Notes: generated by a model not told the origin, from the sequence alone. A stretch of DNA of 6,294 bases from CAZGUX01 sp046160045 (GCA_046160045.1 JBJXGR010000082.1:1-6294); one strand, 5' to 3'. Positions 1 to 5,995 are shown, numbered from the stretch's first letter. A program made the numbers and translations.

Positions 1-323
1 CCAACCAAGCCTCGTTGCCAAGCGGCCCGTGATGATTGGGTCTGGCGATGGTGGAGAATCTTGCGGAGAGAAGGCGATGGATCCGATGGCCTGGATGTTA
101 GCGATCACGTGGAAAACTAAAGGTCCCGTGCGCGCTTTGAGCTCGTGCCACCGGGGTAAAATGGCCAAACTGCGAAGGCCGCATGGATGCGCCTCTACAA
201 TCGACGCGCCACGTGCCGATCGCCAGACGCGCGGTGAAAGCGCGCGTCACCGATCGATCCTCCTGACGTGGATAGCCTGAGAATGTAGAAACTCAAGGGG
301 CAGTGCTAAAGCGCGCCGCGGCC
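1..323. other. Left-end region with no supportable gene
   Basis: No gene can be supported here. A plus-strand frame is open from the left edge to about 280 with an ATG at 29, but its product (rich in Arg, Ser, Trp and Met, no motif) resembles no family I know and has no good ribosome binding site. On the minus strand the frame below a TGA at 247-249 is open for about 82 codons to the left edge. It contains no ATG start and only a late GTG, and I do not recognise the peptide. The minus-strand frame could be the beginning of a gene running off the left edge, so a truncated gene cannot be excluded. Confidence 0.4.
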
Positions 324-1277
324 TCAAGGCCGCACCAGTTGGGCCGCAGCGGATAATCCGGGGACACCGGCAGCGACCAGCATGTCCCGGATTTCTTCGA
401 GCAGCGCCGCGGGCAGCGGCCTGCCCGGAGGCCGCGGAGGTCCGACCGGCTCTCCCAGCATCCCGAGGATGGCTTTGTCGAAGTGGCCCTCGCTCCCGCT
501 GTAATCGTAGGCCTTGTAGAACAGCTTGTAGTACGGCATGCGGAATTGCCGGATCAGGTCCAGCGCGTCGCTGTAGCGCCGTTCCTCGAAGCATCGCCAC
601 AAAGTCAACCCGTATTCGGGCCAGGCCAGGGGCGGATGGCTCACGAATCCCGTCGCGCCCATCATGTGCGCGAATACCTCGCAAAGCTGATTGTCGATGA
701 TGGCGATGCGGCCGGCGAAATCGCGCAGCACCATTTCATACGTGAACTGGTTCGGCGCACTCCACTTGATCGCCCCGACATTCGCGATCTCGATGAGACG
801 TGCCGTCTGGTCGTACCCCATATCGGAGTTGGTTCCGGGCCACCAGGTGTTGTAGATCACCATGGGAACGGAAGCCGCATCCGATACTGAACAGAACAAC
901 CCATACACATCGTCCGGCCGGGGCGGTTCGTAGTACGGCGGTCCGACCTGAATCGCGTCCGCGCCGGCGCGTTCGGCGAACCGTGCCAGTTCGAGGACTT
1001 CAAGGGTACTCGAATGCTGTGCGCCGAAGATCACGGGGATGCGACCCGCAGCTTCCTCGATCACCGTGGAGCCCACCTGTTTTCGTTCATCGAGGGTCAG
1101 GGTCGGGAATTCGCCTCCTGCCCCGCCGGCCAGGAGCACGCCGTTGCCGGTCGCATAGCCGGCTGTCACAAGCCGCCGAACCTGACGCCGAAGCGCCGCC
1201 AGGTCGAGGCTGAAATCGGCGTGAAAGGGAGTCGGTAGCGCAATAAAGTTTCCTCGGATCATTTCGCGGAAATCCAT
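324..1277 (-). CDS. Dihydrodipicolinate synthase / N-acetylneuraminate lyase family protein
   Basis: This 317-residue protein is a class I, Schiff-base-forming TIM-barrel lyase or aldolase of the DapA superfamily, presumably cytoplasmic. It starts with the typical FIALPTPF strand (11-18). It has the glycine loop GGAGGEF (51-57), a Tyr at 142 in VIYNTW matching the catalytic tyrosine, and a Lys at 171 in GAIKWSA matching the lysine that binds the keto-acid. Length is normal to slightly long for the family (about 290-310). The two hydroxyl residues of the DapA GTTGE motif are Ala53 and Gly54 here, so it is probably not the lysine-pathway enzyme; a sugar-acid or other 2-keto-acid aldolase or dehydratase is more likely, substrate unknown. 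The ATG at 1275-1277 has a weak AAGG seven bases upstream. The stop of the preceding FG-GAP remnant (TGA, 1281-1279) lies one base before this ATG, so the two may once have been translationally coupled. Confidence 0.92.
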   Translation of the reverse strand: MDFREMIRGNFIALPTPFHADFSLDLAALRRQVRRLVTAGYATGNGVLLAGGAGGEFPTLTLDERKQVGSTVIEEAAGRIPVIFGAQHSSTLEVLELARFAERAGADAIQVGPPYYEPPRPDDVYGLFCSVSDAASVPMVIYNTWWPGTNSDMGYDQTARLIEIANVGAIKWSAPNQFTYEMVLRDFAGRIAIIDNQLCEVFAHMMGATGFVSHPPLAWPEYGLTLWRCFEERRYSDALDLIRQFRMPYYKLFYKAYDYSGSEGHFDKAILGMLGEPVGPPRPPGRPLPAALLEEIRDMLVAAGVPGLSAAAQLVRP

Positions 1278-1278
1278 A

Positions 1279-1506
1279 TCATCGCCTTTTCGTTCTCGTC
1301 GAAGTTCGTCTTTCGATCACGCCCACCTGAGGTGCAGGCGGCGCGGGGTTGTCTAGCGCGGCGCGGCGGAAGAAGCAAGTCCAACCGGATTCACCTCCGG
1401 TGATCAGATCGAGACTTCCATCGCGATCCCAGTCTACTGCCTTGGTGCTGGTTTCGTGCAGCCCGACCATGATCGGTTGGCCGTGAAGGTCTCCTTCGGC
1501 GTAAGA
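1279..1506 (-). pseudogene. C-terminal remnant of an FG-GAP/VCBS repeat protein
   Basis: Read leftward from a stop codon at 1509-1507, this frame gives about 75 residues with a clear family signature: YAEGDLHGQ, then KAVDWDRDGSLDLITGGE, then SGWTCFFRR. The D-x-D-x-D-G-x-x-D-L-I pattern is the calcium-binding core of FG-GAP/VCBS beta-propeller repeats. A GGESGW-aromatic-FRR ending is, from memory, typical of the C-terminus of large secreted propeller proteins. The parent proteins are several hundred residues long and exported; here everything before the last repeat is missing. An ATG at 1470-1468 could start a 63-residue peptide, but it would begin inside the repeat and lack an export signal. 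A neighbouring frame just upstream reads NPYDGRTDL, which could be the preceding piece displaced by a single-base shift near 1505. The stop sits one base ahead of the aldolase gene. I call it a decayed gene rather than a small protein. Confidence 0.68.
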
Positions 1507-1878
1507 TCAGTCCGCCCGTCGTACGGGTTTTGATGCAATCTCGCCTTCTCATTGGAAACCTCAAATCGCTGTCTTCTCTAGCCCAAGATGATTGAAGAGG
1601 AGACGCCGGGAATCGCAGTTTCATACCCGTTCCGGGACACAGAGAGGATTCTCGCCGGAGAGACCGCCTGCCTGCGGGAGGTGAGCCGGAAGGAATAGAG
1701 ATGGACTCCCAATCCGTTGAACCGATCGGATGTATACTGTCTGGTGCCCGGGATCATGATGATGTGTTGAAGGGAAGCGGCAATCCCGCGGCAGCGCCGT
1801 CAACCGAGCTGTTGAGAGAATGGGACGCTCAACACAAGTTTTCCACTCGAAGTCGATATCAAGACAGGGGAGATTCAG
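1507..1878. other. Intergenic region between diverging transcription units
   Basis: I see no supportable gene in these roughly 370 bases; the short open frames on both strands have no recognisable product. The left part may still contain unreadable debris of the FG-GAP gene. A TATACT at 1733-1738, preceded by TG, resembles a -10 box for the rightward glcG-fdhA unit, but no good -35 box lies 16-18 bases upstream, and the TTGAAC at 1717-1722 is only 10 bases away. It is therefore listed as a weak candidate inside this region rather than as a promoter. The last bases hold the AGGGGAG ribosome binding site (1866-1872) of the next gene. Confidence 0.5.
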
Positions 1879-2274
1879 ATGGTCACTCTAGCAGACGCAC
1901 GCAGAATCATTTCAGCAGCAGAGAAGAAATCACAGGAGATCGGCCAGCCGATGAACATCGCCGTGGCCGATGCAGGCGGCAATCTTGTCGCGCACGTCCG
2001 GATGGACGGAGCCTGGTTGGGCAGCATCGATATCTCGCAGAAGAAAGCCTACACCTCACGGGCTTTTGATATTGCGACCAAGGACCTGGCTGCGCATTCG
2101 CAATCGGGCGGGCAGTTCTTCGGAATCCACGCATCCAATGATGGCAAGATCATGATTTTCGCGGGTGGGATTCCTTTGAAGAAGGACGGCAAGGTCGTCG
2201 GCGCCATTGGCGTCAGCGGCGGTTCCGGCGATCAGGATCACGCCGTAGCGGAAGCCGGCGCGGCAGCCTTTTGA
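1879..2274 (+). CDS. GlcG/HbpS family protein (haem-degrading domain, formerly DUF336)
   Basis: This 131-residue single-domain protein belongs to the GlcG/HbpS family. The fold is visible from the opening helix LADARRIISAAEKKSQEIG (4-22), the strand pair MNIAVADAGGNLVAHVRMDG (25-44), the Ser/Lys-rich SQKKAYTSRAF (53-63), and the closing GGIPL followed by GKVVGAIGVSGGSGDQDHAVAEAG (96-126). Length is normal. HbpS of Streptomyces binds haem and iron and feeds redox information to a two-component system. GlcG is encoded with glycolate oxidation genes, and the role of most members is unknown. There is no signal peptide, so it is probably cytoplasmic. The ATG at 1879 is preceded by AGGGGAG with a 6-base spacer, which settles the start. 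It lies 25 bases before fdhA on the same strand and is almost certainly co-transcribed, pointing to a job linked to aldehyde oxidation. A haem-binding role is inferred from family only. Confidence 0.92.
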   Translation: MVTLADARRIISAAEKKSQEIGQPMNIAVADAGGNLVAHVRMDGAWLGSIDISQKKAYTSRAFDIATKDLAAHSQSGGQFFGIHASNDGKIMIFAGGIPLKKDGKVVGAIGVSGGSGDQDHAVAEAGAAAF

Positions 2275-2299
2275 GTTTGTTGTACAGGAGAACCAGACA

Positions 2300-3520
2300 A
2301 TGGCTACTAATCGAGGAGTTGCATATATCAAGCCGGGCGTGGTGGAGATCCGATCCATACCCTACCCGAAGCTGAAGATGCCCAAGAGCGAGACCGATCC
2401 CTTCGGAGGAAAGGACGCTCCGCACGGCGTCATCCTGAAGATCGTCACCACCAACATCTGCGGGTCGGACCAGCATATGGTGCGCGGGCGGACGACAGCC
2501 CCCCCGGGCCTGATCCTTGGGCATGAGATCACCGGTGAAGTGATCGAAAAGGGCAACGACGTGGAGATGTTGAACATCGGCGACCTGGTGTCGGTGCCCT
2601 TCAATATCGCCTGCGGCCGGTGCCGCAATTGCCGGGAAGGCAAGACGGGGATCTGCCTGACGGTGAATCCGGCGCGGCCGGGAGCCGCTTATGGCTATGT
2701 TGACATGGGTGGCTGGGTCGGAGGACAGGCGGAGTATGTGTTAGTGCCCTATGCCGATTTCAACCTGCTCAAGTTTCCGAACAAGGAAAAAGCCATGGCG
2801 AAGATTCAGGATCTGACGCTGCTGTCAGACATCTTCCCCACGGGCTATCACGGTGCTTACACGGCCGGTGTCACGTCGGGCTCCATCGTGTACGTGGCGG
2901 GAGCGGGACCGGTAGGATTAGCGTGCGCCGCCTCGTGCCACTTGCTCGGAGCCGCGGTGGTGATCGTCGGAGACATGATTCCGGAGAGACTGGCGCAGGC
3001 CAAGAGCTTTGGTTGCGAGATCATCGACCTTCGCAAAGACGCGTCGCTGGCCGACCAGATCGCGCAGATTGTGGGCGAGCCGTTGGTGGACGCGGCTGTC
3101 GATTGCGTGGGTTTCGAAGCCCATGGCCAGGGGAAGGATGCGTCCGTTGAGCGCCCGGCCACCGTGCTGAACTCGATCATGGAGATCACCACCGCCGGCG
3201 GCTCGCTGGGAATTCCGGGGCTGTATGTCACCGGCGATCCTGGTGGAGTGGACGCGGCGGCAAAGGTCGGCTCGCTGAGCATCCGCATTGGCCTGGGGTG
3301 GGCTAAGTCGCATTCGTTCCACACCGGTCAGTGCCCGGTGCTGCGCTACAACCGGCGATTGATGCAGGCCATTCTGTACGACAAGGTGCAGATCGCCAAA
3401 GCCTGCAACGTACAGGTGATCACCCTCGACGAGGCGCCTCAGGGCTATCAGGACTTCGACAAGGGCGCGGCGAAGAAGTTCGTCATCGATCCCCACGGCG
3501 CGACCCGTTCGGCGGCCTGA
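2300..3520 (+). CDS. fdhA: Glutathione-independent formaldehyde dehydrogenase, zinc- and NAD-dependent
   Basis: This 406-residue cytoplasmic medium-chain dehydrogenase should oxidise formaldehyde to formate with NAD and without added glutathione (EC 1.2.1.46), and may dismutate or oxidise other short aldehydes and alcohols. It closely follows the Pseudomonas putida enzyme (399 residues, as I remember it) over its whole length, with a short extra N-terminal stretch near residues 27-38. Catalytic zinc ligands are Cys54 (NICGSDQHMVRG), His75 (LGHEITGEV) and Asp177 (LSDIFPTGYHG). Structural zinc ligands are Cys105, Cys108, Cys111 and Cys119. The nucleotide fold has GAGPVG (201-206), and Asp226 at the end of the second strand favours NAD over NADP. 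The family tail GWAKSHSFHTGQCPV is intact. The ATG at 2300 follows AGGAG (2286-2290) with a 9-base spacer. It is second in a unit with the GlcG-family gene and is followed by the inverted repeat at 3552-3650. No damage is seen. Confidence 0.95.
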   Translation: MATNRGVAYIKPGVVEIRSIPYPKLKMPKSETDPFGGKDAPHGVILKIVTTNICGSDQHMVRGRTTAPPGLILGHEITGEVIEKGNDVEMLNIGDLVSVPFNIACGRCRNCREGKTGICLTVNPARPGAAYGYVDMGGWVGGQAEYVLVPYADFNLLKFPNKEKAMAKIQDLTLLSDIFPTGYHGAYTAGVTSGSIVYVAGAGPVGLACAASCHLLGAAVVIVGDMIPERLAQAKSFGCEIIDLRKDASLADQIAQIVGEPLVDAAVDCVGFEAHGQGKDASVERPATVLNSIMEITTAGGSLGIPGLYVTGDPGGVDAAAKVGSLSIRIGLGWAKSHSFHTGQCPVLRYNRRLMQAILYDKVQIAKACNVQVITLDEAPQGYQDFDKGAAKKFVIDPHGATRSAA

Positions 3521-3551
3521 CATCGCGGTCGTTGCTTTCCCCAAGGAAGCC

Positions 3552-3650
3552 GTGAAAAAACATGGACGGTCATCCCGTTTTCCGACCACGACTCGTTGAT
3601 CTTGCGCGAAACGTTGATTGGAAAACGGGTTGGCTGTCCCGTTTTTTCAC
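3552..3650. terminator. Bidirectional terminator / long imperfect inverted repeat between convergent genes
   Basis: Two outer arms, GTGAAAAAAC (3552-3561) and GTTTTTTCAC (3641-3650), are perfect reverse complements. Inner arms CCCGTTTTCC (3574-3583) and GGAAAACGGG (3620-3629) are also perfect. The sequence between them pairs partly (GGAC with GTCC, plus GU pairs), so the RNA could form one long stem of about 30 positions per side with a 36-base loop. A competing compact hairpin is AAAACGGG (3622-3629) with CCCGTTTT (3638-3645) and an 8-base loop, running into a T-tract, the classic form of a Rho-independent terminator for fdhA. On the other strand the same hairpin is preceded by A's and followed by T's, so it can also end the DUF362 transcript arriving from the right. 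The position, 31 bases after the fdhA stop and 71 bases before the DUF362 stop, fits this role. Confidence 0.75.
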
Positions 3651-3721
3651 AGCCCTTACCCGTCCCGCATCGCGGCGGAGGCTCCCCTATGACTGCGACA
3701 ACGGCTTCCCTTCGATGGCCT

Positions 3722-5059
3722 TTAGAGCGAGGCGATCAGCTCGATCCCTTCCTTCCTCCCCAGGTTGCGCGAGTACTTCCGGTCGGTCGGGTTGTTCCAG
3801 TGTTCGTGAACGCCCAGACTCGTCAACCGTGTCGTGTTCGTGGCATGGTTCGGATCGTAGAACGTGCCCGAGGGCGGATTGTCCGCCATTGCCGCCTCGT
3901 GCAGGTAGTCGTCGGCTCCCGGCATGCGCGGATAGTCGTTCCACTCGGCCCAAAGGAAATCGAAGGCGACCGAATCGATCGCCACCGGGTCCTGCGAAGC
4001 CAGCAGACTGGAAGCCCAATTCCCGTTGAACGGAGCGCTGGCCCATTTGCGAGGAGATGCCTCGATCGGATGGACTCCCGGGTATAGCCCGTCCACGAGA
4101 CTGAGCAGCGTCTTGCCCCCGATGTGGGCATGCCCCATCAGGTCCACCAGGGCGCGGTAGCGCCCGGGGCCGGGGGTCCCCCGCGGCAGGCTGTCGTGGA
4201 TGTTGAAGTAGCCTTTCTGGGGTGGCGTCCGGATCAGAGAGCCGTAGTGGTTCTTGCCGCACAGCGTGACCCCGGCCATCGTATGGCTCTTCAGGTTGGC
4301 CAGGTTGATCAGGTACTTCGCCTCGGCATAGGGCGCAGGCACGTAATCCTGGGCCATACCCTTCGGGCGCTGACTCCAGTAGAGCGGCGTCGACGAGGAC
4401 ACGACCTTCGTCCGGGGATGGCTCGGGTTTCCTCCGGCTCGATCCAGGTAACCCACGTCCGGAAACTCCCGCCGGCAGATCTCGTAATACTGACGCGGGA
4501 ACGTGGCCAGCGAATCGCCTACCGAAATGTCCTGCTGCGCCACACCGGCCGATTCGATCAACTGGCGCAGCAGCGCGGCGATCACCTGCGGGGAGGTGTT
4601 CATGTAGTCAGGCTGGCGCACCAGATCATAGGTCTCCGGATCGACATTCCTGCCTACGCCGATGCAGCCGACCAGATTCACTTTGATGGTGACCTTCTCG
4701 CCTTTCGCGTATCCGACTTTGCCGTTCCCCTGCGCCTGGTTGAAATGTTTGATCAGCGCGTCCCATGCGCCGGAGTCGCTCGACTCGCCGCTGAGTTGGC
4801 GAATCGCTCCGGACATCATGCTGTCTACCGCGGTCTCGTTGGTCTGATTGCTATCCCACCAATGGCCGTCTCCGGACCCACCCCACCTGGCGGCCTTGGC
4901 GTTGTGCGTCCACACCACGCGCCCCGGATGCAGTCCTTTCCCTACTCCGATTGGCTCATTCGGCAGCATCGCCGCCGGGACTGCGGCGGTCTCAGCTCGG
5001 AGCAGGGTACCGGATCCGGCAAGCTGAAGTAGATTTCGTCGGGAGAGGGTTTCCAACAT
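3722..5059 (-). CDS. DUF362 domain-containing protein with Tat-type N-terminus
   Basis: This 445-residue protein has a twin-arginine motif at the very start (SRRNLL, 6-11) followed by a short, weakly hydrophobic stretch ending near AAVPAAM (25-31). This suggests Tat export, though the h-region is poor. The rest matches DUF362: KGEKVTIKVNLVG (119-131), a middle segment with ISVGDSLATFP, then YLINLANLKSH (249-259) continuing into TLCGKNHYGSL (265-275), HIGGKTLLSLVDGLYPG (312-328), and ASQDPVAIDSVAFDFL (354-369). Some DUF362 proteins carry ferredoxin-type 4Fe-4S clusters; the CxxCxxC pattern is absent here, so no cluster is expected. Biochemical function is unknown. The ATG is fixed by AAGGAGGT on the minus strand (5073-5066) with a 6-base spacer, an unusually perfect ribosome binding site that implies strong translation. 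The gene stands alone, convergent with fdhA, with a possible promoter at 5154-5182. Confidence 0.91.
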   Translation of the reverse strand: MLETLSRRNLLQLAGSGTLLRAETAAVPAAMLPNEPIGVGKGLHPGRVVWTHNAKAARWGGSGDGHWWDSNQTNETAVDSMMSGAIRQLSGESSDSGAWDALIKHFNQAQGNGKVGYAKGEKVTIKVNLVGCIGVGRNVDPETYDLVRQPDYMNTSPQVIAALLRQLIESAGVAQQDISVGDSLATFPRQYYEICRREFPDVGYLDRAGGNPSHPRTKVVSSSTPLYWSQRPKGMAQDYVPAPYAEAKYLINLANLKSHTMAGVTLCGKNHYGSLIRTPPQKGYFNIHDSLPRGTPGPGRYRALVDLMGHAHIGGKTLLSLVDGLYPGVHPIEASPRKWASAPFNGNWASSLLASQDPVAIDSVAFDFLWAEWNDYPRMPGADDYLHEAAMADNPPSGTFYDPNHATNTTRLTSLGVHEHWNNPTDRKYSRNLGRKEGIELIASL

Positions 5060-5153
5060 AACGGGACCTCCTTATCTCGGGCTGCACTTCCGGCGTTGGG
5101 AGCCGAGCAACGATTCCGAGCAGGAGTGCCGTTCCCCGCTCCTCACCGCCTAC

Positions 5154-5182
5154 ACTATACACCCCGCCCGTTCGGATCGAAA
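5154..5182 (-). promoter_or_regulatory. Candidate promoter of the DUF362 gene
   Basis: Read leftward, TATAGT (5159-5154) is a good -10 box. Seventeen bases upstream lies TTTCGA (5182-5177), a weak -35 matching three of six consensus bases. It sits about 95 bases ahead of the DUF362 ATG, giving a leader of roughly 85-90 bases. The sequence context is right, but the -35 is poor, so this is only a candidate. Confidence 0.33.
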
Positions 5183-5280
5183 CCCGGATCGGGTCGTGTC
5201 CAACAAACTGGCACTTCACGCAGGCTCGCCCCACCCGGACTGCCCGCATTGGCTCCTGGAAGACGGAGGTGAACGCCGCC

Positions 5281-5421
5281 ATGGAGGCTCGGCAAACGGA
5301 CCTCCGTGATGGCGGGTCTTTCCGGGAGAGGGCAGTGCCAGGCGATAAAATCGCGGTTCGATTGGCGCTTATCTTATCATTCACAAGGGTCATAAAAATA
5401 GTTCTCTTGAAACTGCTGTGA
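5281..5421 (+). CDS. Possible small ORF, 46 residues, unrecognised
   Basis: An ATG at 5281 opens 46 codons ending at TGA 5419-5421. A GGAGGT (5265-5270) lies 10 bases ahead, a plausible ribosome binding site. The N-terminal half is charged (MEARQTDLRDGGSFRERA) and the C-terminal half is hydrophobic and basic (IAVRLALILSF, then VIKIVLLKLL), so a small membrane-associated peptide is conceivable. The GGAGGT is also one arm of an 8-bp inverted repeat, ACGGAGGT (5263-5270) with ACCTCCGT (5300-5307), which would put the ATG inside the loop. There is no family resemblance, and a frame this short can arise by chance. Confidence 0.15.
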   Translation: MEARQTDLRDGGSFRERAVPGDKIAVRLALILSFTRVIKIVLLKLL

Positions 5422-5529
5422 CTTACAGTTCCGTCCCCTCAAATTCCCCTGGACACCCACTCATACTGAAGGTAGAAGGATACTGATGTTGGGAAATAAA
5501 TGAACGCCGAGCGCCGCGGGTACACCGAA

Positions 5530-5657
5530 GCACCGGGCGACGAAAAACGTCGCCCGGTGCCACGAAGGAAGAACGCCGGCCAGGGGGCCGGCGGCGGGCC
5601 GGGGGCCCGCCCCACCAGGTTTTGGGAAGCCAGATTGGCGACCGGCGGGCCGCCGGT
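5530..5657. repeat. Chain of four GC-rich stem-loops
   Basis: Four perfect inverted repeats follow one another. The first is GCACCGGGCGACG (5530-5542) with its exact complement (5548-5560) around an AAAAA loop, a 13-bp stem. The second is GCCGGCC (5575-5581) with GGCCGGC (5586-5592), loop AGGG. The third is GGCGGGCC (5593-5600) with GGCCCGCC (5604-5611), loop GGG, directly abutting the second. The fourth is ACCGGCG (5641-5647) with CGCCGGT (5651-5657), loop GGC. None is followed by a T-tract and no coding gene ends here, so they are not ordinary terminators. They look like REP-type or other intergenic hairpin elements, or an unrecognised structured RNA. Confidence 0.8.
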
Positions 5658-5693
5658 ATGCGGCTCCGACAGTATGTTCGCACGAAAAAATCG

Positions 5694-5893
5694 TTGTCCC
5701 GCATCTCCGCACTCCCGTCCCACTTTGTCCCACTTCTTGTCCCGTACCTATCTCCATTCCCTCCAATCGCTTACACCAAAAACCCCGCTTTTCTGTCCCA
5801 CTTGTCCCACTTCGTCACCTATCCCGTTGATTCTACGTATCACCTACCCCCCTTGTCCCGCTTCCAAGTGGGACGTCCCACTATTTGTCCCAG
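5694..5893 (+). repeat. Interspersed short repeat, TTGTCCCAC / TTGTCCCG
   Basis: GTCCC occurs nine times in the same orientation, starting at 5696, 5717, 5727, 5739, 5795, 5804, 5855, 5875 and 5887. Six of the nine are preceded by T or C plus T, giving TTGTCCC or CTGTCCC, and most are followed by AC or G. One copy lies on the opposite strand at 5868-5874 (GTGGGAC). Spacers vary and are not conserved, so this is not a CRISPR array. The surrounding DNA is strongly pyrimidine-rich on this strand. Confidence 0.75.
5867..5882. promoter_or_regulatory. Perfect 16-bp palindrome AGTGGGACGTCCCACT
   Basis: The two 8-base halves are exact reverse complements with no spacer. The halves are the repeat motif of this region meeting its own inverted copy. 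A dimeric DNA-binding protein site is possible, about 160-170 bases before the sigma-54 activator remnant, but there is no direct evidence for a regulator. Confidence 0.45.
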
Positions 5894-5995
5894 TTCAACA
5901 CTTTTCCAAAAATCGCGCCCCTTTCTTTCCGGTTATTTACCGAACTCAACCCCCGAATTCCCTTGACTTCGCCTGCCACACTGAGGGTAGAGAGG

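Noticed and set aside
318..333. Hairpin GCGGCC-TCAA-GGCCGC over the aldolase stop codon as a terminator
   Set aside because: The stem is only 6 bp, overlaps the stop codon and has no T-tract downstream on the minus strand, so it is not a convincing Rho-independent terminator.
324..684. Other open frames within the aldolase gene (both strands)
   Set aside because: They are overlapping frames of a well-supported conserved gene, made long by high GC content, and show no family motifs.
1717..1738. TTGAAC ... TATACT as a sigma-70 promoter for glcG-fdhA
   Set aside because: The spacer is only 10 bases, far from the usual 16-18, and no better -35 box lies upstream at the right distance.
1701..2069. 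Plus-strand open frame with ATG at 1701 overlapping the GlcG-family gene
   Set aside because: Its second half is an out-of-frame reading of the GlcG-family gene, there is no good ribosome binding site, and no motif is seen.
4124..5032. 302-codon plus-strand open frame opposite the DUF362 gene
   Set aside because: It is antisense to a gene with clear DUF362 motifs and a perfect ribosome binding site. Its product is rich in Arg, Val and His with no recognisable domain.
4992..5393. 133-codon minus-strand open frame spanning the DUF362 start
   Set aside because: It overlaps the real start and ribosome binding site of the DUF362 gene in another frame and shows no family resemblance.
5439..5766. 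Minus-strand open frames through the hairpin chain
   Set aside because: Three overlapping frames are open in the same GC-rich repeat DNA, as expected from composition, and none has a recognisable product.
5694..5893. CRISPR array
   Set aside because: The repeat unit is only 5-9 bases, the spacing is irregular (9-56 bases), and there is no cas gene in the window.
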